Positions 1 through 8,586 are shown, counted from the first letter of the stretch. The stretch: 64,000 bases of DNA from JBGTLA01 sp041744375 (GCA_041744375.1 JBGTLA010000079.1:1-64000); one strand, 5' to 3'. Numbers and translations: made by a program. Notes: generated by a model not told the origin, from the letters alone.

Positions 1-296
1 GTCGCAGAGAACCTCACCGCCGCCCGGGCCACCTTCCAATAGCGGTGCGCCCGGCCCCCAGCCACACCCAAACGGTGCTTCAAATAGGCAACCAGCGACG
101 GGTAACCCAACACCACATGGTCGGCCGCCGCCTCGGCCACCACCAAAGTCTCGGTCCACTCCACTTCCAAAGCGTGACGTGCCGCTTCGAGGAGCATCAG
201 ATGCTCATCACGCTCATCGGGCGAAACCGCCTCCGGATCCCCCAAACGAGGAATGACAATCGGCATCAACCCCTGAGAACCAACACCCCTACCCAT
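1..296 (-). CDS. DUF222 / 13E12-type HNH endonuclease family protein, N-terminal part (runs off left edge)
   Basis: The minus strand is open from an ATG at 296 to the window edge, giving about 98 residues. They contain the segment GYPSLVAYLKHRLGVAGGRA followed by a conserved HRYWKVARAA helix, as in the DUF222 domain of actinobacterial 13E12-repeat proteins. Such proteins normally end in an HNH nuclease domain, which would lie outside the window. The acidic stretch DPEAVSPDERDEHLMLLEAA precedes it. Third codon positions carry many T and G (GGT, CGT, TTG, GTT), unlike the C/G-rich third positions of most genes here, which fits the idea that these multicopy genes move or evolve separately. The family is clear; the function is not established. 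Confidence 0.7.
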   Translation of the reverse strand, partial: MGRGVGSQGLMPIVIPRLGDPEAVSPDERDEHLMLLEAARHALEVEWTETLVVAEAAADHVVLGYPSLVAYLKHRLGVAGGRAHRYWKVARAAVRFSA

Positions 297-575
297 ACCA
301 CCAACCTACAACCACGGTGAGACATTCTCTCCATAGACGACCGACAATCAGCGAACTTTTCCAGCATCTCGACCGAGCCGATCACCGAGATCCTCGATTC
401 GATTTCAATCGCTCCGAGTACCAGAAGTGATCATGCCTCTCACGGCTCTGCGAACCTGGACGCCGTCCTCGCCCCGACAGGGAGGAGCTTCCTGGCCGAG
501 GCGGAACAGTCCGGGATCACGCCCGGGGCGGGCCCGCTCTCGCCTTCTGCGTTCGGACTCCAGCCAGCCGACCAA

Positions 576-1169
576 TCAGTCGGAGGAAACCGGGACCGTC
601 GTCGCACAGATGGCGTAGATGTTGAGGATGCCGGTGGCGTTGGCGGTGCGGGCGGTCACGCTTCCCGACCAGCCTCGGAGATCTGTACTTGGAATGGTAC
701 GTCGTATCTCGAGGCCGTCGTTCTCGGAGATGCTCACTCCGCCTCCGGTGACGAAGGTTCCCTCCGGGCACTGCACCTGCGTGCCCGCATTGTCACCTGG
801 GGAAGTCAGGCTCTGGGGGAACGACTCGGTGACGAGCGTGAGGCCGCTGAGGTAGGCATCAGCGGGGATACCCCCCAACGCCGCAGCATTGACGCTGGGA
901 TCGGTGTCGTCGTCGTTCCCCGACAGCCGGTACATGAACGTGGCCATCTGTTCGCGGGTGACCGGATCGCGTGGGCAGAAGCGATCGTTGGCGGGCGGGT
1001 TGCACCCGCGGGTTACACCCGAGTCCGCTAGCCAAGCGATCGATTCTTGGTGGACATTGCTGTCACTGACATCGGTGAAGATGTGAGTGGCGATCGCCGC
1101 AACGGGCACCGCCACCAGTGCGGTCACCACAGCCACCAGAATCAATTGACGGCGAGATTGCGTATCCAT
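576..1169 (-). CDS. Exported protein with one S-layer-homology-like module
   Basis: About 197 residues. The ATG at 1169 is preferred over an upstream frame opening at 1196 because AGGAG lies 6 nt before it. An N-terminal membrane-export helix (LILVAVVTALVAVPVAAIA) is followed by one S-layer-like module: FTDVSDSNVHQESIAWLADS, then GVTRGCNPPANDRFCPRDP and a TREQMATFMYRL helix. The C-terminal 100 residues (from about GLTLVTESFP) form a separate Gly/Ser/Thr-rich, probably beta-stranded domain with two cysteines and no recognised family. It is probably surface-located. The same module occurs in four other proteins in this window. Confidence 0.75.
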   Translation of the reverse strand: MDTQSRRQLILVAVVTALVAVPVAAIATHIFTDVSDSNVHQESIAWLADSGVTRGCNPPANDRFCPRDPVTREQMATFMYRLSGNDDDTDPSVNAAALGGIPADAYLSGLTLVTESFPQSLTSPGDNAGTQVQCPEGTFVTGGGVSISENDGLEIRRTIPSTDLRGWSGSVTARTANATGILNIYAICATTVPVSSD

Positions 1170-1421
1170 GCTTGGCTCCTCTGTCGTCGAAGGCACCCGC
1201 CTCGGTCGATCTCACCTGCGCAGGTCCGAGTGCCGGGGCCAACACACCCTACCCGTCGATGCAGCGGTGCCGACGTCTCATCCAGGAGCGTGACCGTGAC
1301 GCATGAGTCATGGACCGGAAGATTCGATTTCCTCGGCTGCGTCCGATCGAGCCTGCGAACGAGCAAACTGGTGCCGGCGCTCCGCAAATGAAACCCAAAC
1401 CAGTAGGAAGGCATCAGGGCA

Positions 1422-1913
1422 ATGGTCCCCACCCTCTTCACGACATCTCGCCTGCTCCGTGCTGTGGGACGTGCCTTGCTGGCACCTGCCACCAGAGGCA
1501 TCATGGTGCTGGCGGTGTCGATCGTCGTCAGCGGCACCGTGTTCTACTCACAAGTGGAAGGCTGGAGCGTCGTTGATGCCCTCTACTTCTGTGTGGTGAC
1601 ACTCACCACGATCGGATTCGGCGACATCGCCCCCGTCACCACCGCCGGAAAGCTGTTCACGATCGCCTATTCACTCATCGGTATCGGGGTTCTTGCCTCG
1701 TTCGTTACCGCTATCGCCCTCGCCGAGAGAGCGGACTGGCAGGAACGTACCGATCGTCGCAAGAGCAAACGCCGCTCAAGGCATGACGGAGACGACCAGG
1801 CGCGCCGGACTGATAGCGCGGTTCTATCGCGTGGTGCGGGACAAGGCGATCCTGCGCCTATGTGGCCGGCGGACTGGTTCGTGGCGAGGTGTTACCGGAC
1901 GCTCGACTCCTGA
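1422..1913 (+). CDS. Two-helix potassium channel (Ion_trans_2 type)
   Basis: 163 residues. TM1 is about residues 27-42, the pore helix plus filter T63-I-G-F-G-D68 matches the K+ selectivity filter (TxGFGD), and TM2 is about 76-100. The N-terminus is short and basic. After TM2 comes a highly charged tail (ERADWQERTDRRKSKRRSRH) and a poorly conserved extension, with no RCK/TrkA_N domain, so this is a minimal KcsA-like subunit expected to form a tetramer in the plasma membrane. The last 60 residues look low-complexity and may reflect a lost downstream stop or regulatory domain. It stands alone, with no Trk or Ktr partner beside it. Confidence 0.85.
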   Translation: MVPTLFTTSRLLRAVGRALLAPATRGIMVLAVSIVVSGTVFYSQVEGWSVVDALYFCVVTLTTIGFGDIAPVTTAGKLFTIAYSLIGIGVLASFVTAIALAERADWQERTDRRKSKRRSRHDGDDQARRTDSAVLSRGAGQGDPAPMWPADWFVARCYRTLDS

Positions 1914-2084
1914 TTCATCGATATATCCGATCAGGCGGTAATAGGTCCGACAGCTCCAACATTCGATGTGGGTCAGCTGATAGCTGCTCTGGAAATCCTC
2001 GACAGACGCGAAGTTGCCGCCTCCGACCGTCGCCGCGCGCCGATCGGGAGGACACTCACACTCGATGAAGAAGGCCAAGATCAT
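1824..2084 (-). CDS. Possible small cysteine-containing protein (uncertain)
   Basis: An 86-codon minus-strand frame in the otherwise gene-poor stretch after the channel. Its middle part, FASVEDFQSSYQLTHIECWS followed by CRTYYRLIGYIDES, reads like real protein, and CEC near the N-terminus plus CWSC could bind a metal. There is no strong Shine-Dalgarno at 2084, no family is recognised, and the 3' end overlaps the tail of the channel gene by 90 bp. It could be a decayed gene fragment. Confidence 0.25.
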   Translation of the reverse strand: MILAFFIECECPPDRRAATVGGGNFASVEDFQSSYQLTHIECWSCRTYYRLIGYIDESGVERPVTPRHEPVRRPHRRRIALSRTTR

Positions 2085-2287
2085 GGTCCATTACGCTATC
2101 GGCACACTGGTCGAGCGACCTTAGGTCGATCGACCGGTCCTTCGATCTCAGATCCGTTCAGGTCGGGTGTGGGATCGTCAGGTTCTCGACGAGCCCACCC
2201 GTGGCGGCGGGAGAGAACTCATCGATCCGCCCGGGCGCAGCCGCCGAGACGTACCGTGTGAGCCCCAGCCGTAAGGGAAGTGCACCG
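1914..2287. other. Gene-poor interval between channel and DinB genes
   Basis: 374 bp with no convincing plus-strand gene. The left half is somewhat AT-richer than the surroundings and holds the doubtful minus-strand frame above. The right half leads into the DinB-like gene, whose AAGGGAAG Shine-Dalgarno lies at about 2273-2280. No terminator hairpin with a T-tract was seen. Confidence 0.4.
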
Positions 2288-2797
2288 ATGAACGCCAACG
2301 AAGTTCTCGCCGACGGGTTCGGCCGAATCCGAGAGGTAGTCCACGGGGTGGCCAGCTCCGTCCCGCCGGATGCTCTCACCTACCGTCCCGATGCGGAAGC
2401 CAACACGATCGCCTGGCTCCTGTGGCACACGGCCCGGGTCCTCGACTCCCAGGTGGCGGAGGTCGCCGAGCAGCGGCAGATATGGGTTGCCGATGGCTGG
2501 GTGGAGCGGTTTGCCTTGCCCTTCGACGTCGAGGCCACGGGCTACGGCCAGACGTCCAGCGATGTGATTCTGGTCGTGGCGAACATCGAGAACCTGGTCG
2601 GCTATTACGACGCCGTCCATGAGATGGTCCTCGCCTATGTGTCGAGGGTCGATGAGGCCGAGCTCGATCGAATCGTAGACGAACGATGGGATCCACCCGT
2701 GTCGGCGGGTGTTCGTCTCGTCAGTTGCATCGAAGATGGTCTTCAACATGTCGGCCAAGCCGCCTATGTCCTGGGCCTGGCGGAACGGCGGGGCTGA
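2288..2797 (+). CDS. DinB-fold (DUF664-type) protein, possible thiol-dependent enzyme
   Basis: 169 residues starting MNANEVLADGFGRI. The ATG at 2288 has AAGGGAAG 8 nt upstream, so a longer frame starting at 2201 is rejected. The four-helix DinB pattern is visible: helix 1 with RIREVVHGVASSV, helix 2 with NTIAWLLWHTARVLDSQVAE carrying the first metal histidine, helix 3 with NIENLVGYYDAVHEM, and helix 4 with CIEDGLQHVGQAAYVLGLAE carrying the second. In actinobacteria this superfamily includes mycothiol-dependent S-transferases and isomerases, so a thiol-dependent detoxification role is plausible but not shown. It is monocistronic. Confidence 0.75.
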   Translation: MNANEVLADGFGRIREVVHGVASSVPPDALTYRPDAEANTIAWLLWHTARVLDSQVAEVAEQRQIWVADGWVERFALPFDVEATGYGQTSSDVILVVANIENLVGYYDAVHEMVLAYVSRVDEAELDRIVDERWDPPVSAGVRLVSCIEDGLQHVGQAAYVLGLAERRG

Positions 2798-2973
2798 CAC
2801 CCGCCGCTCCCCAGAGCAACATCGCCTGAGAGGGCGCGCTCCGTCTTTCGGAAGATCCTCTTACCGGCCTAATACCGCCGGCTCGAGAAACAAACCAATC
2901 CGGTCGGAGGTCTTTCTACGTATACGGGATAGACGAGCCGGGAAGGTTAGCCCGGCCCAGAGAGGAGCCAACC

Positions 2974-3174
2974 ATGAGAGAGCGACCTCAGACAAATCTG
3001 CGGGGTTCGCTTCCGACCTCAGGGCGACGCCCGAAAACCGCAGACACACGTCGACGCTGCAACTCCGATGGATGCGACACGGTGCTGTCCCAGTACAACC
3101 TCAACGACACCTGTCGAGTTCACTCGCCGATTCGATTCCCCCGAGTCCGCGGGCACATGCCGGCCGAGGCATAG
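2974..3174 (+). CDS. Small actinobacterial basic protein with Cys motif
   Basis: 66 residues: a basic N-terminus, then RRCNSDGCDTVLSQYNLNDT and CRVHSPIRFPRVRG. The CxxxxC...CxxH spacing resembles a small zinc-binding knuckle. Short proteins with this 'C..GC.T.LS.YN..D.C..H' pattern are widespread and uncharacterised in actinobacteria. AGAGGAG precedes the ATG by 7 nt, and a GCCGGG/CCCGGC hairpin (2937-2956) sits in the leader, possibly limiting access to the ribosome site. No function is known. Confidence 0.6.
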   Translation: MRERPQTNLRGSLPTSGRRPKTADTRRRCNSDGCDTVLSQYNLNDTCRVHSPIRFPRVRGHMPAEA

Positions 3175-3195
3175 ATCGTCGGTAAGTGAAGTGGC

Positions 3196-3231
3196 TTGCC
3201 AACCTAAACTAATAGTATTAGTATTTTGGCT
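3196..3231 (+). promoter_or_regulatory. Promoter with embedded TetR-type operator
   Basis: -35 TTGCCA (3196-3201), a 17-bp spacer and -10 TAGTAT (3219-3224) end 7 nt before the ATG at 3232, so the transcript would be leaderless. A perfect 15-bp palindrome ACTAATA-G-TATTAGT (3208-3222) covers the spacer and most of the -10. It is AT-rich in a GC-rich neighbourhood. The TetR gene that ends this two-gene operon is the natural candidate to bind it. Confidence 0.7.
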
Positions 3232-4038
3232 ATGGTACTTCACCCCAGCCCTCCGGACACCACCCGACTCGCTTACGACGACTTCGGCGGCGACGGCCGC
3301 CTGGTAGTGCTCTTACCGGGAGCGGGCGACGTCCGCTCCGAGCACCGGTTCCTGGGTGCACACCTGCGCCACGCCGGATACCGGGTCGTCTCCGCCGACC
3401 TGCCCGGCCACGGGCAGTCACCGGTCGCCGACCGCTACGGCGTTGAGGAAACGTCTTCGGCCTTGGTGGATCTCGTGTCGACCCTTCAGGCCGGCTCGGC
3501 GGCGGTGATCGCCGTCTCATTCGCTCCTGCCGCCGCCGTCTGGGCAGCATCGGACCGTCCGGACCTCATTGCGGGAGTCGTCGCCATCAGCCCACACATG
3601 GCGAGCGACACCTCGATCAAGGGACGCATCATGGCCGCCTCCATCAGGCTGCTCATGAGAGGGCCGTGGGCTGCGCCGGTGTGGGAACGCCTCTATCGCT
3701 CCTGGTACAAGCTCGGCACGCCGCCCGACCTCGACGGTGAGATCGCCAAGATTCGAAAGATGTTGTCGGACCCCCAACGGCGCCGGGCTGCCCGCCAAAC
3801 ACTTCTCGCCCACCGCCATGGGGTCGAAGAGCGGATGGGCCGTCTCCCGGTTCCGGCCATGGTCGTGTTCGGCACGGCCGACGACCACTTCGATGATCCC
3901 GCCCATGAAGCGACCCGCCTCGCCGGACAGCTGTCGGCTGAGAAGGTGCTGGTGGATGGAGCCGGCCACTACCCCCATGTCGAGAGCCCCCAGATCGTTG
4001 GCGACGCGGTGGCCTCGTTCCTGGCTCGGCTGGGGTGA
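3232..4038 (+). CDS. Alpha/beta hydrolase
   Basis: 268 residues from the ATG at 3232; a TTG at 3226 in the same frame would fall inside the promoter. Canonical alpha/beta-hydrolase order: strand RLVVLLPGAGD with the oxyanion turn, SADLPGHGQS, then the nucleophile elbow VIAVSFAPAA (Ser96). The elbow is unusual because both flanking glycines of GxSxG are alanine. The acid is probably in TADDHFD and the histidine in GAGHYPHVES. A cap-like insert spans roughly residues 120-190. The substrate is unknown. It is cotranscribed with an overlapping TetR gene behind the operator-promoter, so its substrate or product may be the inducer. Confidence 0.85.
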   Translation: MVLHPSPPDTTRLAYDDFGGDGRLVVLLPGAGDVRSEHRFLGAHLRHAGYRVVSADLPGHGQSPVADRYGVEETSSALVDLVSTLQAGSAAVIAVSFAPAAAVWAASDRPDLIAGVVAISPHMASDTSIKGRIMAASIRLLMRGPWAAPVWERLYRSWYKLGTPPDLDGEIAKIRKMLSDPQRRRAARQTLLAHRHGVEERMGRLPVPAMVVFGTADDHFDDPAHEATRLAGQLSAEKVLVDGAGHYPHVESPQIVGDAVASFLARLG

Positions 4039-4595
4039 CGAGGCGACTCAGCCTCTCTACCGAGTCGGTGGTGGCCGCTGCCACCCAATTCGTCGATCGC
4101 CACGGAGCAGAGGCTCTCACACTCGCCGGGATCGCCACCCAACTGGGGATCAAGTCGCCTTCGCTGTACAACCACGTGGACGGGATCGGCGCCCTGCGCC
4201 GTCTGGTGGCGCTGGCCGCCATCGAGGACCTCGCCGAGGAGACCCGCACGGCCGCCATGGGACGTTCGGGAGCATCCGGTCTTCGGGCCATTGCCCATGC
4301 CTACCGCCAAGTGGCCCGTACCCGACCGGGGACCTACGCCCTCATTCAGGTCGCCCGACCGGGCGACGAGGCCTGGGAGGCCGCCTCGACCCGCGTGCTC
4401 GAGCCGGTGCTGGCGGCACTGGCGGGAATGGGGTTGGAGGGGGAAGCCGCCATCCATGCCACCCGGGCGGTGCGTAGCGCCATTCACGGGTTCGTCTCAC
4501 TCGAGACCACATCGGGCTTCGGACTGAACGTCGACGTCGACGCCAGCTTCGACATGCTGGTGGATGTGGTCGTGGGCGGTCTCGAAGCGAGATAG
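4035..4595 (+). CDS. TetR family regulator with WHG-type C-terminal domain
   Basis: 186 residues. The GTG start overlaps the hydrolase stop (GTGA), so translation is coupled. The N-terminal helix-turn-helix is clear (VVAAATQFVDRHGAEALTLA, then LGIKSPSLYNHVDGI). The C-terminal ligand domain ends in the AIHATRAVRSAIHGFVSLE pattern of the TetR_C_13/WHG group. It most likely represses its own operon through the 15-bp palindrome at 3208-3222. The ligand is not predictable from sequence. Confidence 0.9.
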   Translation: MTRRLSLSTESVVAAATQFVDRHGAEALTLAGIATQLGIKSPSLYNHVDGIGALRRLVALAAIEDLAEETRTAAMGRSGASGLRAIAHAYRQVARTRPGTYALIQVARPGDEAWEAASTRVLEPVLAALAGMGLEGEAAIHATRAVRSAIHGFVSLETTSGFGLNVDVDASFDMLVDVVVGGLEAR

Positions 4596-4679
4596 TCCGG
4601 ATGGATCACCGCATCGGCGACAGGTTTAAGGGTCCGTTGTGCAGGGAATTACCCCGCATCCATTCCAGAAAGGAACCCT

Positions 4680-4919
4680 ATGTCAGACCGGAATCAGCAT
4701 GAGAGGACGGACCGCGAGGTAATCGTCACCGAGCGAAACGGCGGCAGTGGAGCCGGCATGATCCTGGCCGCCATCATCGGTGTGCTCGGCATCCTGTTGG
4801 CCGTATGGCTCTTTATGAACCTCGGAGGAAACGAGGGTGGAGAAGGTGGCGTCATTCCCGACCAGATCAACGTCGATATCGACGGTGGGGGCGAAGGCGG
4901 TGGCGACGGCGACGGCTGA
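4680..4919 (+). CDS. Small single-pass membrane protein with Gly/Asp-rich tail
   Basis: 79 residues with a good AGAAAGGAA Shine-Dalgarno. A charged N-terminus (MSDRNQHERTDREVIVTER) precedes a Gly-rich hinge, one TM helix (MILAAIIGVLGILLAVWLFM) and an outward tail of Gly, Glu and Asp (IPDQINVDIDGGGEGGGDGD). No family with known function is recognised. It is monocistronic. Confidence 0.6.
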   Translation: MSDRNQHERTDREVIVTERNGGSGAGMILAAIIGVLGILLAVWLFMNLGGNEGGEGGVIPDQINVDIDGGGEGGGDGDG

Positions 4920-4960
4920 TCAGAAACCCTCTCGGGCATGAGCCTGGCCACGCGTACCGG

Positions 4961-5015
4961 CCGAGTTCCCCTCAGGCCCGACCACCTCTTCAGCGAGGAT
5001 ACGGGGGGAACTCGG
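4961..5015. terminator. Inverted repeat between convergent genes (possible bidirectional terminator)
   Basis: CCGAGTTCCCC (4961-4971) and GGGGAACTCGG (5005-5015) are a perfect 11-bp inverted repeat around a 33-nt loop. It lies exactly between the plus-strand small membrane protein and the stop of the minus-strand DUF5671 gene. There is no T-tract, so it is a candidate only. Confidence 0.4.
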
Positions 5016-5024
5016 AGGCGCCTT

Positions 5025-6734
5025 TCAGCTTCGGTCGATCGGAATTGTCGAAAGGCCCTCGGATCCGAGGATCACGACTAGGTCGTCCCACTCGCTGTCT
5101 CTCACCGCCTCGACCACGTCGGTGGCCGACCACACCTCGGCCATCTCCTCGGCCCGCCGCCACAGCTGGACACGGGCGCCGGTGCCAGAGGCGACTGCTG
5201 CCACCACTGTGTCATCGGCCGGCCCCACCAGGACGACATTCGATGGGCCCCTGTGTTCTCGAATCCCGACGACGAGCCGGTCGGCCTTGTACACGCTCCA
5301 GTGGTAGGCGGCCATCGCACCACCGGTGACGAGTATCCCCAGGGCCACACGCATGCTGCGCACGGTCTCTGCGCCGAGGCGGGTCTCGAAAATCGCCTCG
5401 AACACGATGAAAACCGCCACCAAGAGCGAGATGATCGCCACGAGGCCCACCAAACCGAAGAGGACGAAGAGATAGACCCGCCGAGTCGGAGACGTCACTT
5501 CCTCCACCGCCTCGGCCGCCGTCGCCCGTTGGATTCTGCGCCAGAAGACCCACCACACGGGTCCCCCCACGATGAGCAGCGTCACCGCCGCCAACAGCGT
5601 GTTGACAGGAGCGGTGCCCTCCTCGGCAAAACCGGAGCCCACCAGGGCCTCGATCAGGGCCACGAGGACCGTCGTGAGTCCCGAGGCGGCCGCCAACAGG
5701 CCGATAGCCGCCATCAAGTACTCATACACCCGTCCTGCTTCGGTTCTCCCTCCACCTTCCGACCTGAGGACAGTTCGGTGGTACCACCACAACAGCAGAC
5801 CGGTGGCGGCCGTGGCCGCTGCGGCCGCCAGCGCATCGAAGTGGCCGATGGCTGTTGAGGCAGTCGGGCGCCCTATGAACCACACCAGCACGTCGAAGAC
5901 GACCACGCTCGCCGACACGATCGCCGTAGCCAGGCCCCCACCCACTCCGGCCAACAGGACATAGGCACGCCATAGCCCGGTCCGTTCCAGGCGCGAACCG
6001 GAGGCGAGCCAATACCACACCCATACCGGTGATCCGACGAGGAACACGACCAAGGCGCGAGTGATGGGCGCGGGTCCGCTTATCACCAGGTCGGGCGCCA
6101 ATCCGGGCAGGATCACCTCGAGGATGGCTATGAGTAGCCGGGCCAGACCCACCGAGGCCACCGACAAACCGATGATGGAGCCTGCCAGGAGATGGAGATG
6201 GGAGCGCCCCGGCGGGGTGACCCGACGATCGGCGATCCAATGCGCCGCCCACACCCCTCCCCACACAACCAGACCTGCCCCGGCCCCTCCGTCCCACCGC
6301 TCGTGACCGAAAACCCACGACAGAACACCCCAACCCGAGACCATGGCAGGGATCAACGCAGTGATGGCTGCGGCGGTGACGTAGAAGGCCCACCCGAGGG
6401 ACCTCGCCTCGCCCGGATCGCCCGCCAGTCGACCCCGCGACCACCACGCCACGGCCACATAGAGCGGGATCCCAATGACCGTAAACGTGACCGAGCGGGC
6501 CAGGCCCGCCCCGTCCATGCGAACCAGGTCCGTGTCGAAGATCCTGGCGATGAGCCCGGTCAGACCGCTGGCGGCGACGATCAGCAGCCCGTAGAGAAAC
6601 ACGTATTGGAAGAAGCGACGTAGCCCGGCCCCGTCGGATGGTCCGGAGCCACCGTTCCCCGACCGCCCGGCGATCTTCATGGCAACGGCCACGATTCCAC
6701 CCACGAACACCAGGACAACAAGGCTTCCGATCAT
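5025..6734 (-). CDS. Multi-pass membrane protein, DUF5671 repeats
   Basis: 569 residues with about 14 hydrophobic segments. At least four related blocks recur, each a tyrosine- or phenylalanine-containing helix pair of the type RRFFQYVFLYGLLIVAASGL, GRVYEYLMAAIGLLAAASGL and RRVYLFVLFGLVGLVAIISL, as in DUF5671 proteins. The C-terminal 90 residues are soluble (VVLVGPADDTVVAAVASGTG, then LWRRAEEMAEVW), possibly a small nucleotide-type fold. The ATG overlaps the stop of the upstream gene (ATGA), so it forms an operon with the two genes that follow. Function unknown. Confidence 0.75.
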   Translation of the reverse strand: MIGSLVVLVFVGGIVAVAMKIAGRSGNGGSGPSDGAGLRRFFQYVFLYGLLIVAASGLTGLIARIFDTDLVRMDGAGLARSVTFTVIGIPLYVAVAWWSRGRLAGDPGEARSLGWAFYVTAAAITALIPAMVSGWGVLSWVFGHERWDGGAGAGLVVWGGVWAAHWIADRRVTPPGRSHLHLLAGSIIGLSVASVGLARLLIAILEVILPGLAPDLVISGPAPITRALVVFLVGSPVWVWYWLASGSRLERTGLWRAYVLLAGVGGGLATAIVSASVVVFDVLVWFIGRPTASTAIGHFDALAAAAATAATGLLLWWYHRTVLRSEGGGRTEAGRVYEYLMAAIGLLAAASGLTTVLVALIEALVGSGFAEEGTAPVNTLLAAVTLLIVGGPVWWVFWRRIQRATAAEAVEEVTSPTRRVYLFVLFGLVGLVAIISLLVAVFIVFEAIFETRLGAETVRSMRVALGILVTGGAMAAYHWSVYKADRLVVGIREHRGPSNVVLVGPADDTVVAAVASGTGARVQLWRRAEEMAEVWSATDVVEAVRDSEWDDLVVILGSEGLSTIPIDRS

Positions 6735-7258
6735 GGTGAGCTCCCTCTACAGAAGAAGAGCGGCCACGGCTCTCCTGTGATCAACCAACCGTCACCGTCG
6801 CGTCGAAGCCTGAAAACCTCTTCCCGGGAGAACTCGTAGGAGTCGAACGGGCCGCTGCTGGAACTCTCGATGATCCGCACTTCGACCTCCGCCCGATCTT
6901 CGTCCGAGTCGGTCGACACGAGAAGCACCCGGGCCGCCGACGGCACCCAAGCCGACCGAGCGTCTTCGAACGAACACCCCGAATCGGGATCAACGTAGGC
7001 GAGTGCCTCTTCCTCGGCTCCTTTCAGCAGCCTCTGCAGGTAGGCCTGGACGGTCCCTTCGGGACTGGCCGGGTCGTATTCGGCTGCAGGGCGGAGCGCA
7101 GCCACCACCACGGCCACGACCGCCAACACCGTGACAGCGGCGACGGAGCCGATCAGGATGCGATTGGGACTTGCAGACACTGCATCAGTATGGGAATCCG
7201 AGGCAGCCAGGGGAAGGACCGATTGGCCCCTTGTCACGGCACCACCCTGCGGTCTCAT
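6731..7258 (-). CDS. Membrane-anchored protein of unknown function
   Basis: 175 residues. One TM helix (ILIGSVAAVTVLAVVAVVVA, about 33-54) is followed by an extracytoplasmic domain of about 115 residues that starts PEGTVQAYLQRLLKGAEEEA and ends with a two-strand GDGWLITGEPWPLFFC. This resembles the small NTF2-like 'transport-associated' domains of actinobacterial envelope proteins, but the match is by eye. It overlaps the DUF3179 gene by 4 bp (ATGA) with GGGAGGA before its ATG, and in turn overlaps the DUF5671 gene. Confidence 0.65.
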   Translation of the reverse strand: MRPQGGAVTRGQSVLPLAASDSHTDAVSASPNRILIGSVAAVTVLAVVAVVVAALRPAAEYDPASPEGTVQAYLQRLLKGAEEEALAYVDPDSGCSFEDARSAWVPSAARVLLVSTDSDEDRAEVEVRIIESSSSGPFDSYEFSREEVFRLRRDGDGWLITGEPWPLFFCRGSSP

Positions 7259-8586
7259 TCCTCCCAGAGGAGCGTGGTGGGATGGAACTGGGACCAGGCA
7301 AACCAGAACGCCTGGTGCGAGGGCACCACGACACCGTCGACCGTGGCGATGAGACCGCCCGACTCAAGTGCCAGTTCCACGCCACCGACTTCCACCACGG
7401 CTCCTGTGAGGAGGGCGACGCGGGCGGCGGCGGCCGGGAAGGCCACCGGTTCACCCCCCTCGGTCACCACCCCCACCACAGGCTCACGAGAGTCGAGCCG
7501 GGGATCCCTGTCGCCGACCGGAAAGATGGGACCGTCGGCGTCACGTTCCCCCAACGGGTCGAGACCGTAGGAACGACCGGCGCCCCCTGCGGGGACGACG
7601 ATGGTCGTGTCGGGATTGGCGGACTTCCAATCCGCCCACGTGGCGGTGATGACCGAACCCTGGTTCAGCTGAACGCCTGCGTCCCACAGTGGCCCGGTGA
7701 CCGCCCGACCGGTGAACGTGTCGAAGACCGAGCCGCTCACCACGTCGTACATCACCTTGTTGGATCTCGACAACAATCCTGAGGTGCGCATGACCGGCGG
7801 TGAGACATCCGCCGGGAGGTCGTCGGTGAAATACAGCTGCCCCGAACCGCATAGGGTGCAATAGACAAGGGCAAAACTGCGGCCACCCACGGTGTCGTTG
7901 ACCATCTCGTGCACCTCGAGGATGTTGCGGGGATAGGCGCGCGCTTCGTCGCCGATTCTGATCCCGAGCACGATCCGGTCGTCGGGATACCAACCTCCCC
8001 CACCGGCATCGGTTACCTCCGGATCATCCACGGCGGGGATGCAGCCACTGCAAGGACCGCTGTCCCCGGGGGGGCGATCGTCGATGAGGACACCGCCCCA
8101 CGTCCACCAGCGGTAGTCGGCGTCGCCGGCTGTCGTGAAGAACGGTGCCCACCGCTCGTCGGCGGCGGCGAAGATGTGGCGCTTGTATCCGATGTAGTCA
8201 GGCGGGGCAGGAATGTCCCAGGCGATGAGATGATTGACCACGCCCACCCAGCCGGTGGGACTGTGAATCTCGATACCGGTGAGTGTCGTGAGGGCGTCAC
8301 GGGCGGCATCAGCCTCGTCGCCGACCGCAACGAAGCGGAGGAAGTCGGCGAGTAGCCAGGCCAGCCTGGGGTCTTCCGACTCTCCGATGGCGGCCAGGTC
8401 GGCGGCGGACGGCTGCGGGTAGGCCTCCCAGGCCCGATCGAGCGCCGCCAGCACGGTCTCGCCCAGGGGCCCATCGGGAGTGACCGGGGCCAGAGGGAAG
8501 GGGGAGGCGGCAACGGTGTCTTCGGTCGCCGCCGAGCATGCACCGAGGCCGACCAGCCAGCACATGAACCAGACAGTTCGCCTCAT
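7255..8586 (-). CDS. DUF3179 lipoprotein
   Basis: 443 residues from the ATG at 8586. The N-terminus RRTVWFMCWLVGLGACSA is a lipoprotein signal with lipobox LGAC. The DUF3179 core is recognisable: DDRIVLGIRIGDEARAYPRN, HEMVNDTVGGRSFALVYCTL, then CGSGQLYFTDD, and the C-terminal segment VVPSHQAFWFAWSQFHPTTL. A frame extending to 8706 is rejected because it would bury the signal peptide. CACAAT lies 6 nt before the ATG, consistent with a leaderless promoter. DUF3179 function is not established. It heads the three-gene operon ending at 5025. Confidence 0.8.
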   Translation of the reverse strand: MRRTVWFMCWLVGLGACSAATEDTVAASPFPLAPVTPDGPLGETVLAALDRAWEAYPQPSAADLAAIGESEDPRLAWLLADFLRFVAVGDEADAARDALTTLTGIEIHSPTGWVGVVNHLIAWDIPAPPDYIGYKRHIFAAADERWAPFFTTAGDADYRWWTWGGVLIDDRPPGDSGPCSGCIPAVDDPEVTDAGGGGWYPDDRIVLGIRIGDEARAYPRNILEVHEMVNDTVGGRSFALVYCTLCGSGQLYFTDDLPADVSPPVMRTSGLLSRSNKVMYDVVSGSVFDTFTGRAVTGPLWDAGVQLNQGSVITATWADWKSANPDTTIVVPAGGAGRSYGLDPLGERDADGPIFPVGDRDPRLDSREPVVGVVTEGGEPVAFPAAAARVALLTGAVVEVGGVELALESGGLIATVDGVVVPSHQAFWFAWSQFHPTTLLWEE

